From the NCBI GenBank assembly GCA_002343395.1, contig DDSN01000115.1, positions 1-34,861 on the forward strand: 34,861 nt of DNA, written 5' to 3'. The translations under genes and the position numbers were made by a program. Positions 1-8,206 of the stretch are shown one piece after another. The DNA is from Hyphomonadaceae bacterium UBA2389. GTDB lineage: Bacteria > Pseudomonadota > Alphaproteobacteria > Caulobacterales > Aquidulcibacteraceae. The notes beneath the pieces were generated by a model. It searched no databases. It was not told the origin of the DNA and saw only the letters and a program-made list of their open reading frames with translations. Positions within the stretch are counted from its first letter, which is position 1, and every line of letters begins with the position of its first letter.

Positions 1-1
1 C

Positions 2-1321
2 GAGTGCTCGATCCAGCGCCGCAATCAGAAGGTGATTGAGGAAGCGCCGTCCCCGCTTCTCGATGAAAAGACGCGCATGGCCATGGGCGAGCAAGCGGTC
101 GCGCTGGCCAAGGCGGTGAACTACGACAGCGCGGGAACGGTCGAGTTCGTGGCTTCCGGCGCCGACAAGAGCTTCTACTTCCTGGAGATGAACACGCGCC
201 TCCAAGTCGAGCATCCGGTCACGGAGATGATTACGGGGCTCGATCTGGTGGAGCAGATGATCCGTGTCGCCGCGGGCGAGAAGCTTTCGTTCAAGCAGAA
301 AGACTTGAAGATCAAAGGCTGGGCGATCGAAAGCCGCATCTACGCTGAGGACCCGTTCCGCAACTTCTTGCCGTCGATCGGGCGCTTGCGCACGTACAAG
401 GCCCCCTCAGAAGGCAAGGTCGGCGACATCACGTTGCGCAACGAAACCGGCGTGCGCGAAGGCGATGAGATATCGATGTTCTACGATCCGATGATCGCCA
501 AGCTGGTGACGCACGGCTCCAATCGTGTCGCCGCCATCGACGCGCAAGCGCGCGCTTTGGATCAGTTTCTGATCGAAGGGATCGCCGACAACATCCCGTT
601 TCTTGGCGCGGTGATGGAGGAGAAGGCGTTTCGCAAGGGCGAATTCACGACCGCCTATATCAAAGAGAAGTTCCCGCAAGGCTTCGAGGGCGTGGCGCCG
701 ACGAAAGCGCAGGAAAAGCTCTTGATCGCTTGCGCGGCCGTGGCCCGCTCATTCACGGCGCGGCGCGCGACACAGACCTCGGGCCGCCTGAACGGCGCGC
801 CGATCGTGTCGCAGCGCGATTGGGTTGTTATTCTGAACAAAGAACATCATCTCACGCACGTCGATCTCGATGACGACGGCGCGCATGTTTTCATCGACGG
901 CAAGAAGCACCGCTTTGACACGCACACCCGCCCGGGCGCGCGCGTGATTGAAGGGCGCTTCGACAACGAGCCGTTCGCCGTGAAAGTCAAAACCGCGCCG
1001 GAAGGCTACACGCTGCGCCATCGCGGCGTCATCGCGCAGGCGCTGGTGGCGACGCCGCGCGGCGCCGAACTCGCCAAGAAGATCCCGGAAAAGGCCAAGG
1101 CCGACACCTCGCGGCTGATCGTGTCGCCAATGCCCGGCCTTGTTGTGGCGATCGATGTGATCCCTGGGCAAGAGGTGAAGTCGGGCGAGGGCGTGGCCGT
1201 TGTCGAGGCGATGAAGATGCAGAACATCATCCGCGCCGAGCGCGACGGCGTGATCGCCAAGGTCCATGTCGCCGCCGGCGCCAGTGTCGCGGCGGACGAG
1301 GTGCTGCTGGAACTTTCGTGA
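2..1321 (+). CDS. pccA: Propionyl-CoA carboxylase alpha (biotin carboxylase/carrier) subunit, 5'-truncated by window edge
   Basis: The open frame runs from base 2 with no start, so the N-terminal ATP-grasp part lies outside the window. It begins in the biotin-carboxylase motif ECSIQRRNQKV, followed by the active-site stretch EMNTRLQVEHPVTE and the conserved IYAEDP region. A middle section matches the linker (BT) domain of PCC alpha subunits. The C-terminus is a biotinyl domain with the biotinylation motif EAMKMQN; the acceptor lysine codon is at 1214-1216. The enzyme carboxylates propionyl-CoA to methylmalonyl-CoA in the cytoplasm, after valine, isoleucine or odd-chain fatty-acid breakdown. 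The long near-identity I recognise to PCCA rather than acetyl-CoA or methylcrotonyl-CoA carboxylases supports the substrate call; a related acyl-CoA carboxylase is the alternative. Confidence 0.93.
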   Translation, partial: ECSIQRRNQKVIEEAPSPLLDEKTRMAMGEQAVALAKAVNYDSAGTVEFVASGADKSFYFLEMNTRLQVEHPVTEMITGLDLVEQMIRVAAGEKLSFKQKDLKIKGWAIESRIYAEDPFRNFLPSIGRLRTYKAPSEGKVGDITLRNETGVREGDEISMFYDPMIAKLVTHGSNRVAAIDAQARALDQFLIEGIADNIPFLGAVMEEKAFRKGEFTTAYIKEKFPQGFEGVAPTKAQEKLLIACAAVARSFTARRATQTSGRLNGAPIVSQRDWVVILNKEHHLTHVDLDDDGAHVFIDGKKHRFDTHTRPGARVIEGRFDNEPFAVKVKTAPEGYTLRHRGVIAQALVATPRGAELAKKIPEKAKADTSRLIVSPMPGLVVAIDVIPGQEVKSGEGVAVVEAMKMQNIIRAERDGVIAKVHVAAGASVAADEVLLELS

Positions 1322-1395
1322 GTTCCCGCTGCGTCAATTGACTTGCCTCAAATCCAATCGCCCTGGCTAGATGAGCATGCTCGCGGAGCGTGCCT

Positions 1396-2853
1396 ATGAG
1401 CGAACATTTTGACGTCCTGATCGTTGGCGCCGGCATTTCGGGAATAGGCGCCGCCTATCATCTCAAACAACAGTGTCCGGACAGAAGCTTCGCGGTGCTC
1501 GAGGCCATGGAGAGCTTCGGCGGGACTTGGCTGATGCACACCTATCCCGGCGTTCGTTCGGACAGCGATCTCTACACGTTCGGCTATCGCTTCAAGCCGT
1601 GGCTCGGCCCGCCAATCGCGACCGCTCAGGAGATCCTCGACTACATGGGCGAAGTGATCGAGGAGAACGATCTCGCGGCCCACATTCGCTATCGCCACAA
1701 GATCGTGTCGGCGTCGTTCTCGCGTGCAAGCAATCGCTGGACGCTGGAGGTTGCGAAGACCGACTCCGGCGAGAAGACGACCATAACCTGCACCTTTCTC
1801 TGGATGTGCCAAGGATATTATCGACACGCGGAAGGGTACACGCCGGACTGGCCCGGGCTAGGGGATTACAAGGGCCAAGTCGTCCACCCGCAGACCTGGC
1901 CGAAGGACATCGATCTCAAGAACAAGGAGGTTCTTGTCATCGGTTCGGGGGCGACGACGGCGACGGTCGTTCCCGCCATCGCTGGCGACTGCAAGCACGT
2001 CACCGTGCTGCAGCGTTCGCCGACCTACTTCATTCCAGGGCGGAACATCAACGAATTGGTCGAGACGCTTCGGCAGATCGGCGTTGATGAAACATGGATC
2101 CATGAGATAGCGCGCAAGAAAATTCTGTTTGATCAAGCTGAATTCACGCGCCGTTCGTTTGAAGAGCCCGAAGCGGTCAAGCAAGAATTGCTCGCGGGCG
2201 TTCGCATGTTTCTTGGTCCCGACTACGACATGACGCATTTCACGCCGCGTTATCGGCCTTGGCGCCAGCGCATTGCGTTCGTGCCCGATGGCGATCTGTT
2301 CCAAGGCATCACTGCCGGCAAAGCGACGATGGTCACCGATGAGATCGATCATTTCACGCCGCAAGGCGTGCGCCTGAAATCAGGGCGGGAGCTCGCCGCG
2401 GATGTCGTCATTACCGCGACCGGATTCCAACTCAGCGTGCTGGGGGACATTCCATTTAGCGTTGACGGCAAGCCCGTCGATTGGGCCGACACCGTGACCT
2501 ATCGCGGCATGATGTTCACGGGCGTGCCGAACATGGTTTGGATATTTGGATATTTCCGCGCCAGCTGGACGCTTCGCGTTGATCTGGTCTGTGACTTTGT
2601 CTGCCGGTTGCTCAACCACATGAAGGCGACTGGAACACAACGGGTCGAGGTGGTGCTGCCGGATGATCAAAAGGCGCCGCCAATGCCCTGGATCGACCCC
2701 GAGAACTTCAATCCCGGCTATCTCATGCGCAGCATTCAAGCCTTGCCGAAACGAGGTGTTGGGCATGAGTGGCAACACACCCAAGACTATTGGCGCGAGA
2801 AGAACGAACTCCCCGCCATCGACTTGGAGGAAGCCGTGTTTCTCTATGGCTGA
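1396..2853 (+). CDS. EthA-like flavin-containing (Baeyer-Villiger type) monooxygenase
   Basis: A 485-residue FAD/NADPH monooxygenase. The N-terminal FAD Rossmann motif is GAGISGIG (residues 11-18), then FGGTW and the PGVRSDSDLY stretch typical of this family. A Baeyer-Villiger fingerprint, YKGQVVHPQTWP, lies at residues 158-169 and a second nucleotide-binding motif, GSGATT, at 183-188. The C-terminal ATGF segment is present. Length and motif order match mycobacterial EthA-like enzymes, which insert oxygen into ketones or oxidise sulfur. The physiological substrate is unknown. A GTG at 1390 is an alternative start, but GGAG at 1384-1387 is spaced better for ATG 1396. It is convergent with the next gene. 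Confidence 0.88.
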   Translation: MSEHFDVLIVGAGISGIGAAYHLKQQCPDRSFAVLEAMESFGGTWLMHTYPGVRSDSDLYTFGYRFKPWLGPPIATAQEILDYMGEVIEENDLAAHIRYRHKIVSASFSRASNRWTLEVAKTDSGEKTTITCTFLWMCQGYYRHAEGYTPDWPGLGDYKGQVVHPQTWPKDIDLKNKEVLVIGSGATTATVVPAIAGDCKHVTVLQRSPTYFIPGRNINELVETLRQIGVDETWIHEIARKKILFDQAEFTRRSFEEPEAVKQELLAGVRMFLGPDYDMTHFTPRYRPWRQRIAFVPDGDLFQGITAGKATMVTDEIDHFTPQGVRLKSGRELAADVVITATGFQLSVLGDIPFSVDGKPVDWADTVTYRGMMFTGVPNMVWIFGYFRASWTLRVDLVCDFVCRLLNHMKATGTQRVEVVLPDDQKAPPMPWIDPENFNPGYLMRSIQALPKRGVGHEWQHTQDYWREKNELPAIDLEEAVFLYG

Positions 2854-2880
2854 GGGTCGGCCGCTACCGGCAGGGCGCCG

Positions 2881-4041
2881 TTAGAAGCGGCAACTCGAAG
2901 CCGGTGGCGCGCAATCGACGCATGAGAGATTGGGCGGCTCGCTCCCGCTGTCGTTCAGCAGCGCCTTGAACCAATCAAGAAACGAGCCGCCGCCGCTTGT
3001 TTCCGCGTAAAATGCGGTGGAGCGCAGGATTGTGTGCTGCTGGCCAGCGGCGACGTAGGCGCGGAAGTTCCGCGCTTGTTGCCGTCCGCTCAACTCCGCG
3101 CGCATGGTTGCGCTCCAAGAGTTGCACGCGTCATCGGCGCCCATCAGCGCGTAGAAGGCGGACTGCGTGCGATCAAAGGCGCTGGTGAATTGCCCGAAAC
3201 GGTCGCGTGGGTAGCGCGCCGCGAGCCGGCTCACCGTATCTCCGCCGCGGATAGCGCGCGGAAGGCGGTAGGCCCAGCGTTGCTCGGTTGCCGTTGTGAA
3301 GGCGGGGGTCGCCACGCCTTGCCCAGCGTCTCCGAAAAACATCGCGTGTGCGCGCGGGAATGCGTCGCGAATATGCGGGTAATGACCGGCGGCGCCGTAC
3401 GCGCCCGCGCTGGAGCCTGCGACCAACAAACGATTCGGCGCGGACATGTTGCGCTGGACCCAGTCCAGGGCGACGCGCGCATTGTCGGCGCCGCGATGTT
3501 GGATGTCGAAGGTCTCGCCTGTATCGGCGTCGCGGTAGAGCGCCGTGTTGGCGCCGAGATGCACGTCGCCAGTGCAATAGGGCAAATACACGAAGCTCCA
3601 GTCGCGCACCGGATTGCGCTCATCGTTCAGCGCGAACACGCCGCCGAACCGATTGGGATTGTCGCCGGGAAGAAGCTCGGCCTTGTAGAAGCCGTCGTCG
3701 GCGCGTCCCGTCGCTAACCACGGCACGGAACAGGTGATATCGTCCCAGCATGCGCCGCCACCGTCAAAGAAAATGACGAGCCCATCAGCGGAACCGCGCC
3801 TGATCCAGAACCGATAAGCCGGATCGGCGCCGGGCGCTCCGGAACACGCTGCGGTGATGCGCCGGCCATTGACCGCCACCGGTTCGGGCGTGATCTCCAC
3901 CCAGCCGGCGGACGTGGGCGCCGTCATGTCGCCCGCCGAAGCCGCGGGCGCAGCGAACTCCGTTTCGGCGCTGCCTATCGCCTGCGGCGCGGCGCAGCTC
4001 ACGACAGCAAGCGCCGCAGCCAACAACATTGATCGCGTCAT
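2881..4041 (-). CDS. Pectin acetylesterase/NOTUM-family serine hydrolase, lipoprotein
   Basis: A 386-residue protein with a signal peptide ending in a lipobox-like VVSC (Cys16), so probably an envelope lipoprotein. The family motifs are clear: DGGGACWD (residues 93-100, oxyanion-hole region), the nucleophile elbow GSSAG with Ser211, a candidate acidic residue Asp290 in QFTSAFD, and His336 in GQQHT. This Ser-Asp-His layout is that of plant pectin acetylesterases and animal NOTUM. Several cysteines (C98, C104, C306 and a C-terminal cluster) may form disulfides. Family members remove acetyl or acyl groups; the substrate here cannot be read from sequence and could be acetylated polysaccharide or a lipid ester. 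It is monocistronic, with the ATG at 4041. Confidence 0.8.
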   Translation of the reverse strand: MTRSMLLAAALAVVSCAAPQAIGSAETEFAAPAASAGDMTAPTSAGWVEITPEPVAVNGRRITAACSGAPGADPAYRFWIRRGSADGLVIFFDGGGACWDDITCSVPWLATGRADDGFYKAELLPGDNPNRFGGVFALNDERNPVRDWSFVYLPYCTGDVHLGANTALYRDADTGETFDIQHRGADNARVALDWVQRNMSAPNRLLVAGSSAGAYGAAGHYPHIRDAFPRAHAMFFGDAGQGVATPAFTTATEQRWAYRLPRAIRGGDTVSRLAARYPRDRFGQFTSAFDRTQSAFYALMGADDACNSWSATMRAELSGRQQARNFRAYVAAGQQHTILRSTAFYAETSGGGSFLDWFKALLNDSGSEPPNLSCVDCAPPASSCRF

Positions 4042-4098
4042 GCAATTCCCCTCGACCGAAATCGAGGTAGCGATCGATCACCGCGATGCCAAGCGTGC

Positions 4099-4133
4099 AA
4101 ACGAAAGCGGAGGCCGCGCAGCGCAGCCTCCGC
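4099..4133 (-). terminator. Rho-independent terminator of the DUF6249 gene
   Basis: On the minus strand, the 8-bp stem GCGGAGGC/GCCTCCGC (plus-strand arms 4107-4114 and 4126-4133) is followed by the T-rich TTTCGTTT (complement of 4099-4106). It lies 20 bases past the stop of the gene at 4153-4554. Confidence 0.7.
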
Positions 4134-4152
4134 CAATGTCGTTAGAGCGATA

Positions 4153-4554
4153 TCAGGCCGCTACACGCTTCTTGGTCGCGTAGTCGAAGATCGCCAGCAG
4201 AAGATAAGCCGCGCCGACGGCCGCCAGGATAACCGCCGGAATGCCCATCCCGTAGAGCCCGTCGCTATCGCCATCGATATTTTGGATCATGAAGCCGGCG
4301 CCCATGAACCCGCCCGCGAGCGCGAGGAGAATAACGCCGTTGCCCAAGCTCTTGCGGGCGCGATTGCCCTCGTCGAGCATGTTTTGCGTCATTTGCGCGA
4401 CCAAGGCGGGGTCGATCGTCTGCCCGCGCTCCAGCGCTTTGGACACCAATTCGTGCGCGGAGCGTTTGGTGCGTTCGCGAACAATGGTGGGGCCGAGGAT
4501 GATCGCTCCCAGGAAACCAAAAAAAGTCAGCGGGACAAGGATTTCAGCGCTCAT
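4153..4554 (-). CDS. DUF6249-type small membrane protein
   Basis: A 133-residue protein with a membrane segment near the N-terminus (about residues 5-24), a charged cytoplasmic stretch with ERTKRSAHELVSKALERG (about 27-44), then two further membrane segments (about 72-90 and 104-126) ending in a basic tail, ATKKRVAA. This order (helix, amphipathic charged region, helices) is that of DUF6249 proteins, whose function is unknown. A GGAGAGAG Shine-Dalgarno precedes the ATG at 4554. It lies about 100 bases downstream of lipB on the same strand but has its own ribosome site and terminator, so co-transcription is uncertain. Confidence 0.7.
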   Translation of the reverse strand: MSAEILVPLTFFGFLGAIILGPTIVRERTKRSAHELVSKALERGQTIDPALVAQMTQNMLDEGNRARKSLGNGVILLALAGGFMGAGFMIQNIDGDSDGLYGMGIPAVILAAVGAAYLLLAIFDYATKKRVAA

Positions 4555-4657
4555 TTTCTCTCTCCATAGCCTCCGGGGATTTTTGCCCGTCAGCTTGGAG
4601 ATGCGTGGACGCCTTCGTTTGGACGCAATGGCGCGCGCCCCTTGAACGATCGCATGG

Positions 4658-5344
4658 CTAAATCAGCGGCTCTTCCCGTCGCGTTGCGCCGAACACGTCC
4701 TCAAAGGCCGTGCGCAGCGCGGCGTCGGCGTCAGCCAGCGTCACCGGCAAGCCAAGGTCGACCAGGCTCGTGACGCCGTGCTCGGAAGCCGAAATCCCAC
4801 ACGGCGTGATCCCAGAGAAGTGTTCCAGGTCAGGTTCGACGTTGAACGCGACGCCGTGGAAGCTCACCCATTTACGCAAGCGCACGCCGATGGCGGCGAT
4901 CTTGTCCTCTCGCGACCATCCGGGCCCCTTGCGCGTCACCCAGACGCCGACCCGTCCGGGTCGAATCTCCCCCTTCACATTGAACTGAGCGAGCGTGGCG
5001 ATCAGCCACCGCTCAAGGTCCGCCACGAAGCGCGTCACGTCGCGGCCCCGTCGGCGTAAATCCAGCATGACGTACACGACGCGCTGGCCGGGACCGTGAT
5101 AGGTGAACTGACCGCCTCGTCCGGTGCGGAACACTGGGAAACGGTCCGGCGCCAGCAGATCCTCAGGCTTGGCGGAAACGCCGGCGGTATAGAGCGGGGG
5201 ATGCTCAAGCAGCCACGCCAACTCGCCGGCGGCCCCGTCCTGTATCAGCGCAACCCGCTGCTCCATGGCGGCAACGGCAGGCTCGTAAGCGGTCAGTCCG
5301 GGGGAAACCGCCCAGCCGATTGGGGTGGACTGCGGGTCATTCAC
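4658..5344 (-). CDS. lipB: Octanoyl-[acyl-carrier-protein]-protein N-octanoyltransferase
   Basis: A 228-residue LipB. It moves octanoyl from ACP to the lipoyl domains of 2-oxoacid dehydrogenases and the glycine cleavage system, the first step of protein lipoylation. Diagnostic motifs are EHPPLYTAG (residues 48-55), RGGQFTYHGPGQ (76-87), the catalytic lysine in EDKIAAIG (Lys148) and the catalytic cysteine in GITPCGI (Cys182). The start is GTG at 5344; no better ATG lies upstream. It is divergent from the SpoA-domain gene, with only about 56 bp between the starts, so the two share a short promoter region. Confidence 0.95.
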   Translation of the reverse strand: MNDPQSTPIGWAVSPGLTAYEPAVAAMEQRVALIQDGAAGELAWLLEHPPLYTAGVSAKPEDLLAPDRFPVFRTGRGGQFTYHGPGQRVVYVMLDLRRRGRDVTRFVADLERWLIATLAQFNVKGEIRPGRVGVWVTRKGPGWSREDKIAAIGVRLRKWVSFHGVAFNVEPDLEHFSGITPCGISASEHGVTSLVDLGLPVTLADADAALRTAFEDVFGATRREEPLI

Positions 5345-5400
5345 GGCTCGGCAACCCTTTCCGGTTGGACTGGTGCGGAATCAGATGTGGGGCTTCTGCA

Positions 5401-5658
5401 ATGCCGGGTCAAAGCCAAGTCCATCGCGTGGTGGTCGATCTTTCAATCTTGCTCGGCCGTTGCCGCATGCCGATGCAGAATTTGCTCAAGATGGGCCGGG
5501 GCGCCGTCATCCCCTTGGACACCAAGGAGAGCGATCAGCTCTGGATCCTGGCCAACGGTCATCCCATCGCGCGCGGCGAGATCACCATCCAGGGCGAACG
5601 GCTGTGTATTACGGTAACCGACCCTGGCGATGTCCACGAGTTCAACGCGGCGGCATAA
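5401..5658 (+). CDS. Stand-alone SpoA/FliN-like domain protein (flagellar switch-type)
   Basis: An 85-residue protein made almost entirely of one SpoA/FliN C-terminal domain: VDLSILLGRCRMPMQNLLKM, then GRGAVIPLD and ILANGHPIARGEI, ending VTDPGD. In FliN this fold packs against FliM in the flagellar C-ring; homologues occur in type III secretion sorting platforms. True FliN usually has an N-terminal extension, absent here with this start. No other flagellar gene is in the window, so this is either a FliN located away from its cluster or a paralogue. The ATG at 5401 is chosen because the fold begins immediately after it and a GTGGGG stretch sits upstream; the frame extends further upstream into the lipB intergenic region. 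Confidence 0.78.
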   Translation: MPGQSQVHRVVVDLSILLGRCRMPMQNLLKMGRGAVIPLDTKESDQLWILANGHPIARGEITIQGERLCITVTDPGDVHEFNAAA

Positions 5659-5790
5659 AGTCGCTCGAATTTCGGGCGAATTTCGTGGCGGCCTCCCCAA
5701 TTTTGCCTTTGGTTCATGGTCCTAGAAGCGAAGGGACGACATGGACGCGCGCCTGAGCCCGGTGCGTGTGGAAAACGGGGAACTGACTGC

Positions 5791-6267
5791 ATGACTTCGA
5801 TTAAGCGCTTTCTGGCCGCGGGCGTGGCCTTGCTCGCGGTGGCCGCGGGCGCCGCGCAGGCGCAAGACTTCAACGCCGCGCCCAATTACGGCACGCTCAA
5901 CCTCACCACCGGCTTTTCGCCAGACCCGGCCGTGGTCAACGTCACCGCCGGGGGCGAACTCAACGCCGCGAACCTCAGCTCCTCCTGCCGCGGGAGCATC
6001 TCGAACGCCCCTGATGTGCGCTTGAACTTCCGGGCGGGCTCTTCGTTGCCGCTGATCATTTCGGTGGCGTCGTCGGCGGACACGACCCTCGTCGTGAACG
6101 GCCCCGACGGTTCCTGGTATTGTGATGACGATGGCGGCGTGAACGGCCTCAACCCCGCGCTGCGTTTCAATAGCCCCATGAGCGGCAGGTATGAAATCTG
6201 GGTGGGCAGCTATGGCGGCGACCTGGCCGCTTCGCAGCTCCACGTTTCGGAAGTGTCGAGCCAGTAA
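5791..6267 (+). CDS. Secreted PPC-like (pre-peptidase C-terminal) beta-sandwich protein
   Basis: A 158-residue protein with a clear signal peptide (KRFLAAGVALLAVAAGAAQAQ, cleaved near residue 23). The mature part contains a CRGSIS segment, SSADTTLVVNGPDGSWYC, DDDGG, and SGRYEIWVGSYGG. These match the pattern of bacterial pre-peptidase C-terminal (PPC) domains, in which a calcium-type acidic turn follows a hydrophobic strand. Two cysteines (in SSCRG and WYCDD) could bond. PPC domains usually accompany secreted enzymes, but here the domain stands alone, so it may be a binding or structural periplasmic protein. The ATG at 5791 gives the signal peptide; an upstream in-frame ATG at 5716 would bury it. 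Confidence 0.65.
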   Translation: MTSIKRFLAAGVALLAVAAGAAQAQDFNAAPNYGTLNLTTGFSPDPAVVNVTAGGELNAANLSSSCRGSISNAPDVRLNFRAGSSLPLIISVASSADTTLVVNGPDGSWYCDDDGGVNGLNPALRFNSPMSGRYEIWVGSYGGDLAASQLHVSEVSSQ

Positions 6268-6297
6268 CCGGACGGGTTCGACAGGAATTGTGGTCGA

Positions 6298-6328
6298 GGG
6301 CCGGGTCCATGGCGACCCGGCCCTTGTT
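6298..6328 (+). terminator. Rho-independent terminator after the PPC-like gene
   Basis: A perfect 10-bp stem, GGGCCGGGTC (6298-6307) with GACCCGGCCC (6314-6323), closes a 6-base loop and is followed by TTGTT. It lies 30 bases past the stop at 6267 and separates that gene from the tRNA. Confidence 0.75.
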
Positions 6329-6352
6329 CGTTAGGGCCTGCTCGCACGGGTC

Positions 6353-6381
6353 TTGTTCCTTTGGGGCGGGTCTGCTAACCC
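6353..6381 (+). promoter_or_regulatory. Possible housekeeping promoter of tRNA-Leu
   Basis: TTGTTCC (6353-6359), 14 bases, then GCTAACCC (6374-6381) resembles the Caulobacter housekeeping pattern TTGACGS-N10-14-GCTANAWC, with mismatches. Its position, 12 bases before the mature tRNA 5' end, is what a tRNA promoter would need. Confidence 0.4.
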
Positions 6382-6392
6382 CGCGCCCTCGT

Positions 6393-6477
6393 GCGCTCGT
6401 GGCGGAATTGGTAGACGCACTGCCTTGAGGTGGCAGCGAGTAAAATCGTGGAGGTTCGAGTCCTCTCGAGCGCACCA
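6393..6477 (+). tRNA. tRNA-Leu (anticodon GAG), CCA encoded
   Basis: An 85-nt class II tRNA. The acceptor stem GCGCTCG (6393-6399) pairs with CGAGCGC (6467-6473), followed by discriminator A and genomic CCA (6475-6477). The D-arm contains GGCGGAATTGGTAGACGC. The anticodon stem CTGCC/GGCAG encloses loop TTGAGGT, anticodon GAG, reading CTC/CTT leucine codons. The long variable arm (GAGTAAAATCG region) and the T-loop TTCGAGT are those expected of tRNA-Leu. Confidence 0.95.
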
Positions 6478-6741
6478 GCCTTCGCCGCGCGCAGCGCAGA
6501 GAAGGCTGTCCCGCCGGAGCCCGAAGGGCGAAGGCGGACCATTGCCCCGCGCGCCGGCGAGCCCTGGACCTTTGCGGCGAAGCACATGCCTAAGCTTGAA
6601 GCGCGAAGAACCCCGAAGCTTAGCAGCGGCAGGGTTGCCCGAGGGAGCCTCCGACCCCTTCGCGTCGCAAACTAAGGCTTGACGGGCGCGGCGGGGCGGC
6701 GTTCTGGGAAGCGAACGCGACCTCAGCACAAGCGGCGGCCG
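6478..6741 (+). other. Intergenic tRNA 3' flank with two inverted repeats
   Basis: There is no convincing gene between the tRNA and mgtE. Two perfect inverted repeats occur: GCCTTCGCC (6478-6486) with GGCGAAGGC (6527-6535), starting at the base after the CCA; and CTAAGCTT (6590-6597) with AAGCTTAG (6616-6623). Neither has a T-run. They may shape the precursor-tRNA 3' trailer, or be remnants of a repeat element. I see no second copy of the tRNA 3' end that would mark an integration site. Confidence 0.4.
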
Positions 6742-8133
6742 ATGAGCATCGATAACGAAACGGCGGCCGCCGAGACCGACCGGCGCGCGCCCTCCGAAGA
6801 TTCCGGGTTCATCGCCCGCGTGATTGGCGCTGCCGGCGATCATGACGGCCCGCTGTTGCGCAGGCTCTTCGCCGGCTTGGACAGCGCCGACATCGCCGAT
6901 GTCATCGAGCATGTGCCGTTGGAAACGGCGCGCACCATAGCGCGCATGATCGGGCGCGAACTGCCCGCGGAGTTCCTGGCCGACCTCTCCTGGGAACGTC
7001 GCGAGGAAGTGCTCCCTGAATTGCCGACCGACTATGTCGGCCAGGCGCTTGGCGAACTGGACACCGACGACGCCGCCGCGGTCGCCGCCGACATCGACGA
7101 AAAGCAGTTGGGCGAGGTGCTCGCCGCCGCGGACGAAGACACCCGCTTGGCGGTCGAGGAAGCGCTCTCCTTCGAGGAGGAGACCGCTGGGCGCCTGATG
7201 CAGCGCGAGTACGTCGCCGCGCCGGAAGGCGCGCTGGTTGGCGACGTCATCGACCGGATGCGCGCTGACGCGGCGGAGTTGCCCGACGTGTTCTTCGAGA
7301 TTTATGTCGTGGATCCGATGATGCGCCCCGTCGGCGCGGTGCATGTTTCCCGGCTCATGCGAGCAGTGCGCGAAACGCCCGTGGCCGCGATCATGGCGCC
7401 GCTGAAGGCGCTTATCCGCCCCGAGATGGACCAGGAAGAGGTGGCCGTCACCTTCCAGAAGTATCACTTGGCGTCCGCGCCGGTCGTGGACGAGGCAGGG
7501 CGCCTCACCGGCACAGTGACCGTGGACGACATTGTCGACGTCATCAGCGAGGAAGGCGAGGAAGACTTGCTCAAGCTCGCCGGCGTGAGCGAAGCCGCGC
7601 AAACGGATACGGTGATGCGTTCGGTGCGCGCGCGCGCGCCGTGGCTGCTGGTCAATCTCGGAACGGCTTTGGTCGCCTCGGCGGTCATTCAGAGTTTCGA
7701 AGGGTCGATCGCGCAGCTGGTTTGGCTGGCGGTGCTCATGCCGATCGTGGCGTCGATGGGCGGCAACGCGGGCACGCAGGCGCTCGCGGTCGCCGTGCGC
7801 GCCATCGCCTCGCGCGACCTCACCGAGACCAACGCGCCACGCTACGTGCTGCGCGAGGCGATGACCGCCATGTCGAACGGCGCGATCTTCGCGCTCGTGC
7901 TTGCGGGCGTCGTCGCGCTTTGGTCGCACAACGCGTTGCTCGCGTTGTCGATCGCGCTTGCGATTGTCATTAACTTCGCTTGCGCGGGCCTTGCCGGCAT
8001 TCTCGTGCCGTTGACGCTGAAGCGCCTGGGCGCCGACCCCGCCGTCTCTTCATCGGTGTTTGTCACCTTCGTGACGGATGTCGTGGGCTTCCTCGCCTTC
8101 CTCGGCTTGGCGACGGTTATTCTGCTCGGCTGA
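6742..8133 (+). CDS. mgtE: MgtE-family magnesium transporter
   Basis: A 463-residue inner-membrane Mg2+ channel/transporter. In order: an N-terminal acidic helical-repeat domain (about 35-130, with the DSADIADVIEHV and DDAAAVAADI repeats), a CBS pair (about 140-260, including VVDEAGRLTGTVTVDDIVDVI), a connecting helix, and five membrane helices (about 285-460). The pore signature MPIVASMGGNAGTQ is present, and the last helix carries the conserved Asp in TDVVGFLAF. The family senses Mg2+ through the acidic N and CBS domains, closing the pore when Mg2+ is high. Length is typical. The ATG at 6742 is chosen because the family begins near here; the frame also opens upstream at a TTG (6679) with low-complexity basic sequence. 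Confidence 0.93.
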   Translation: MSIDNETAAAETDRRAPSEDSGFIARVIGAAGDHDGPLLRRLFAGLDSADIADVIEHVPLETARTIARMIGRELPAEFLADLSWERREEVLPELPTDYVGQALGELDTDDAAAVAADIDEKQLGEVLAAADEDTRLAVEEALSFEEETAGRLMQREYVAAPEGALVGDVIDRMRADAAELPDVFFEIYVVDPMMRPVGAVHVSRLMRAVRETPVAAIMAPLKALIRPEMDQEEVAVTFQKYHLASAPVVDEAGRLTGTVTVDDIVDVISEEGEEDLLKLAGVSEAAQTDTVMRSVRARAPWLLVNLGTALVASAVIQSFEGSIAQLVWLAVLMPIVASMGGNAGTQALAVAVRAIASRDLTETNAPRYVLREAMTAMSNGAIFALVLAGVVALWSHNALLALSIALAIVINFACAGLAGILVPLTLKRLGADPAVSSSVFVTFVTDVVGFLAFLGLATVILLG

Positions 8134-8206
8134 CGGCCAATAACCCTAACGGAAATTCACGCCAGGCGCGAAGCGTTGGCCGCATACTTGCATGTGAGGC
8201 GAGCGA

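Noticed and set aside
1338..1373. TTGACTT and GCTAGATG as a promoter for the flavin monooxygenase
   Set aside because: Each half is a good match, but the 21-base gap between them is too long for the housekeeping sigma pattern.
6393..6477. tRNA-Leu as an attachment site of a mobile element
   Set aside because: No integrase, and no second copy of the tRNA 3' end found by eye within the window.
6331..7929. 532-codon open frame on the minus strand
   Set aside because: It is antisense to mgtE and crosses the tRNA-Leu gene; its C-terminal part containing EDSNLHDFTRCHLK is the familiar false translation of an antisense tRNA-Leu.
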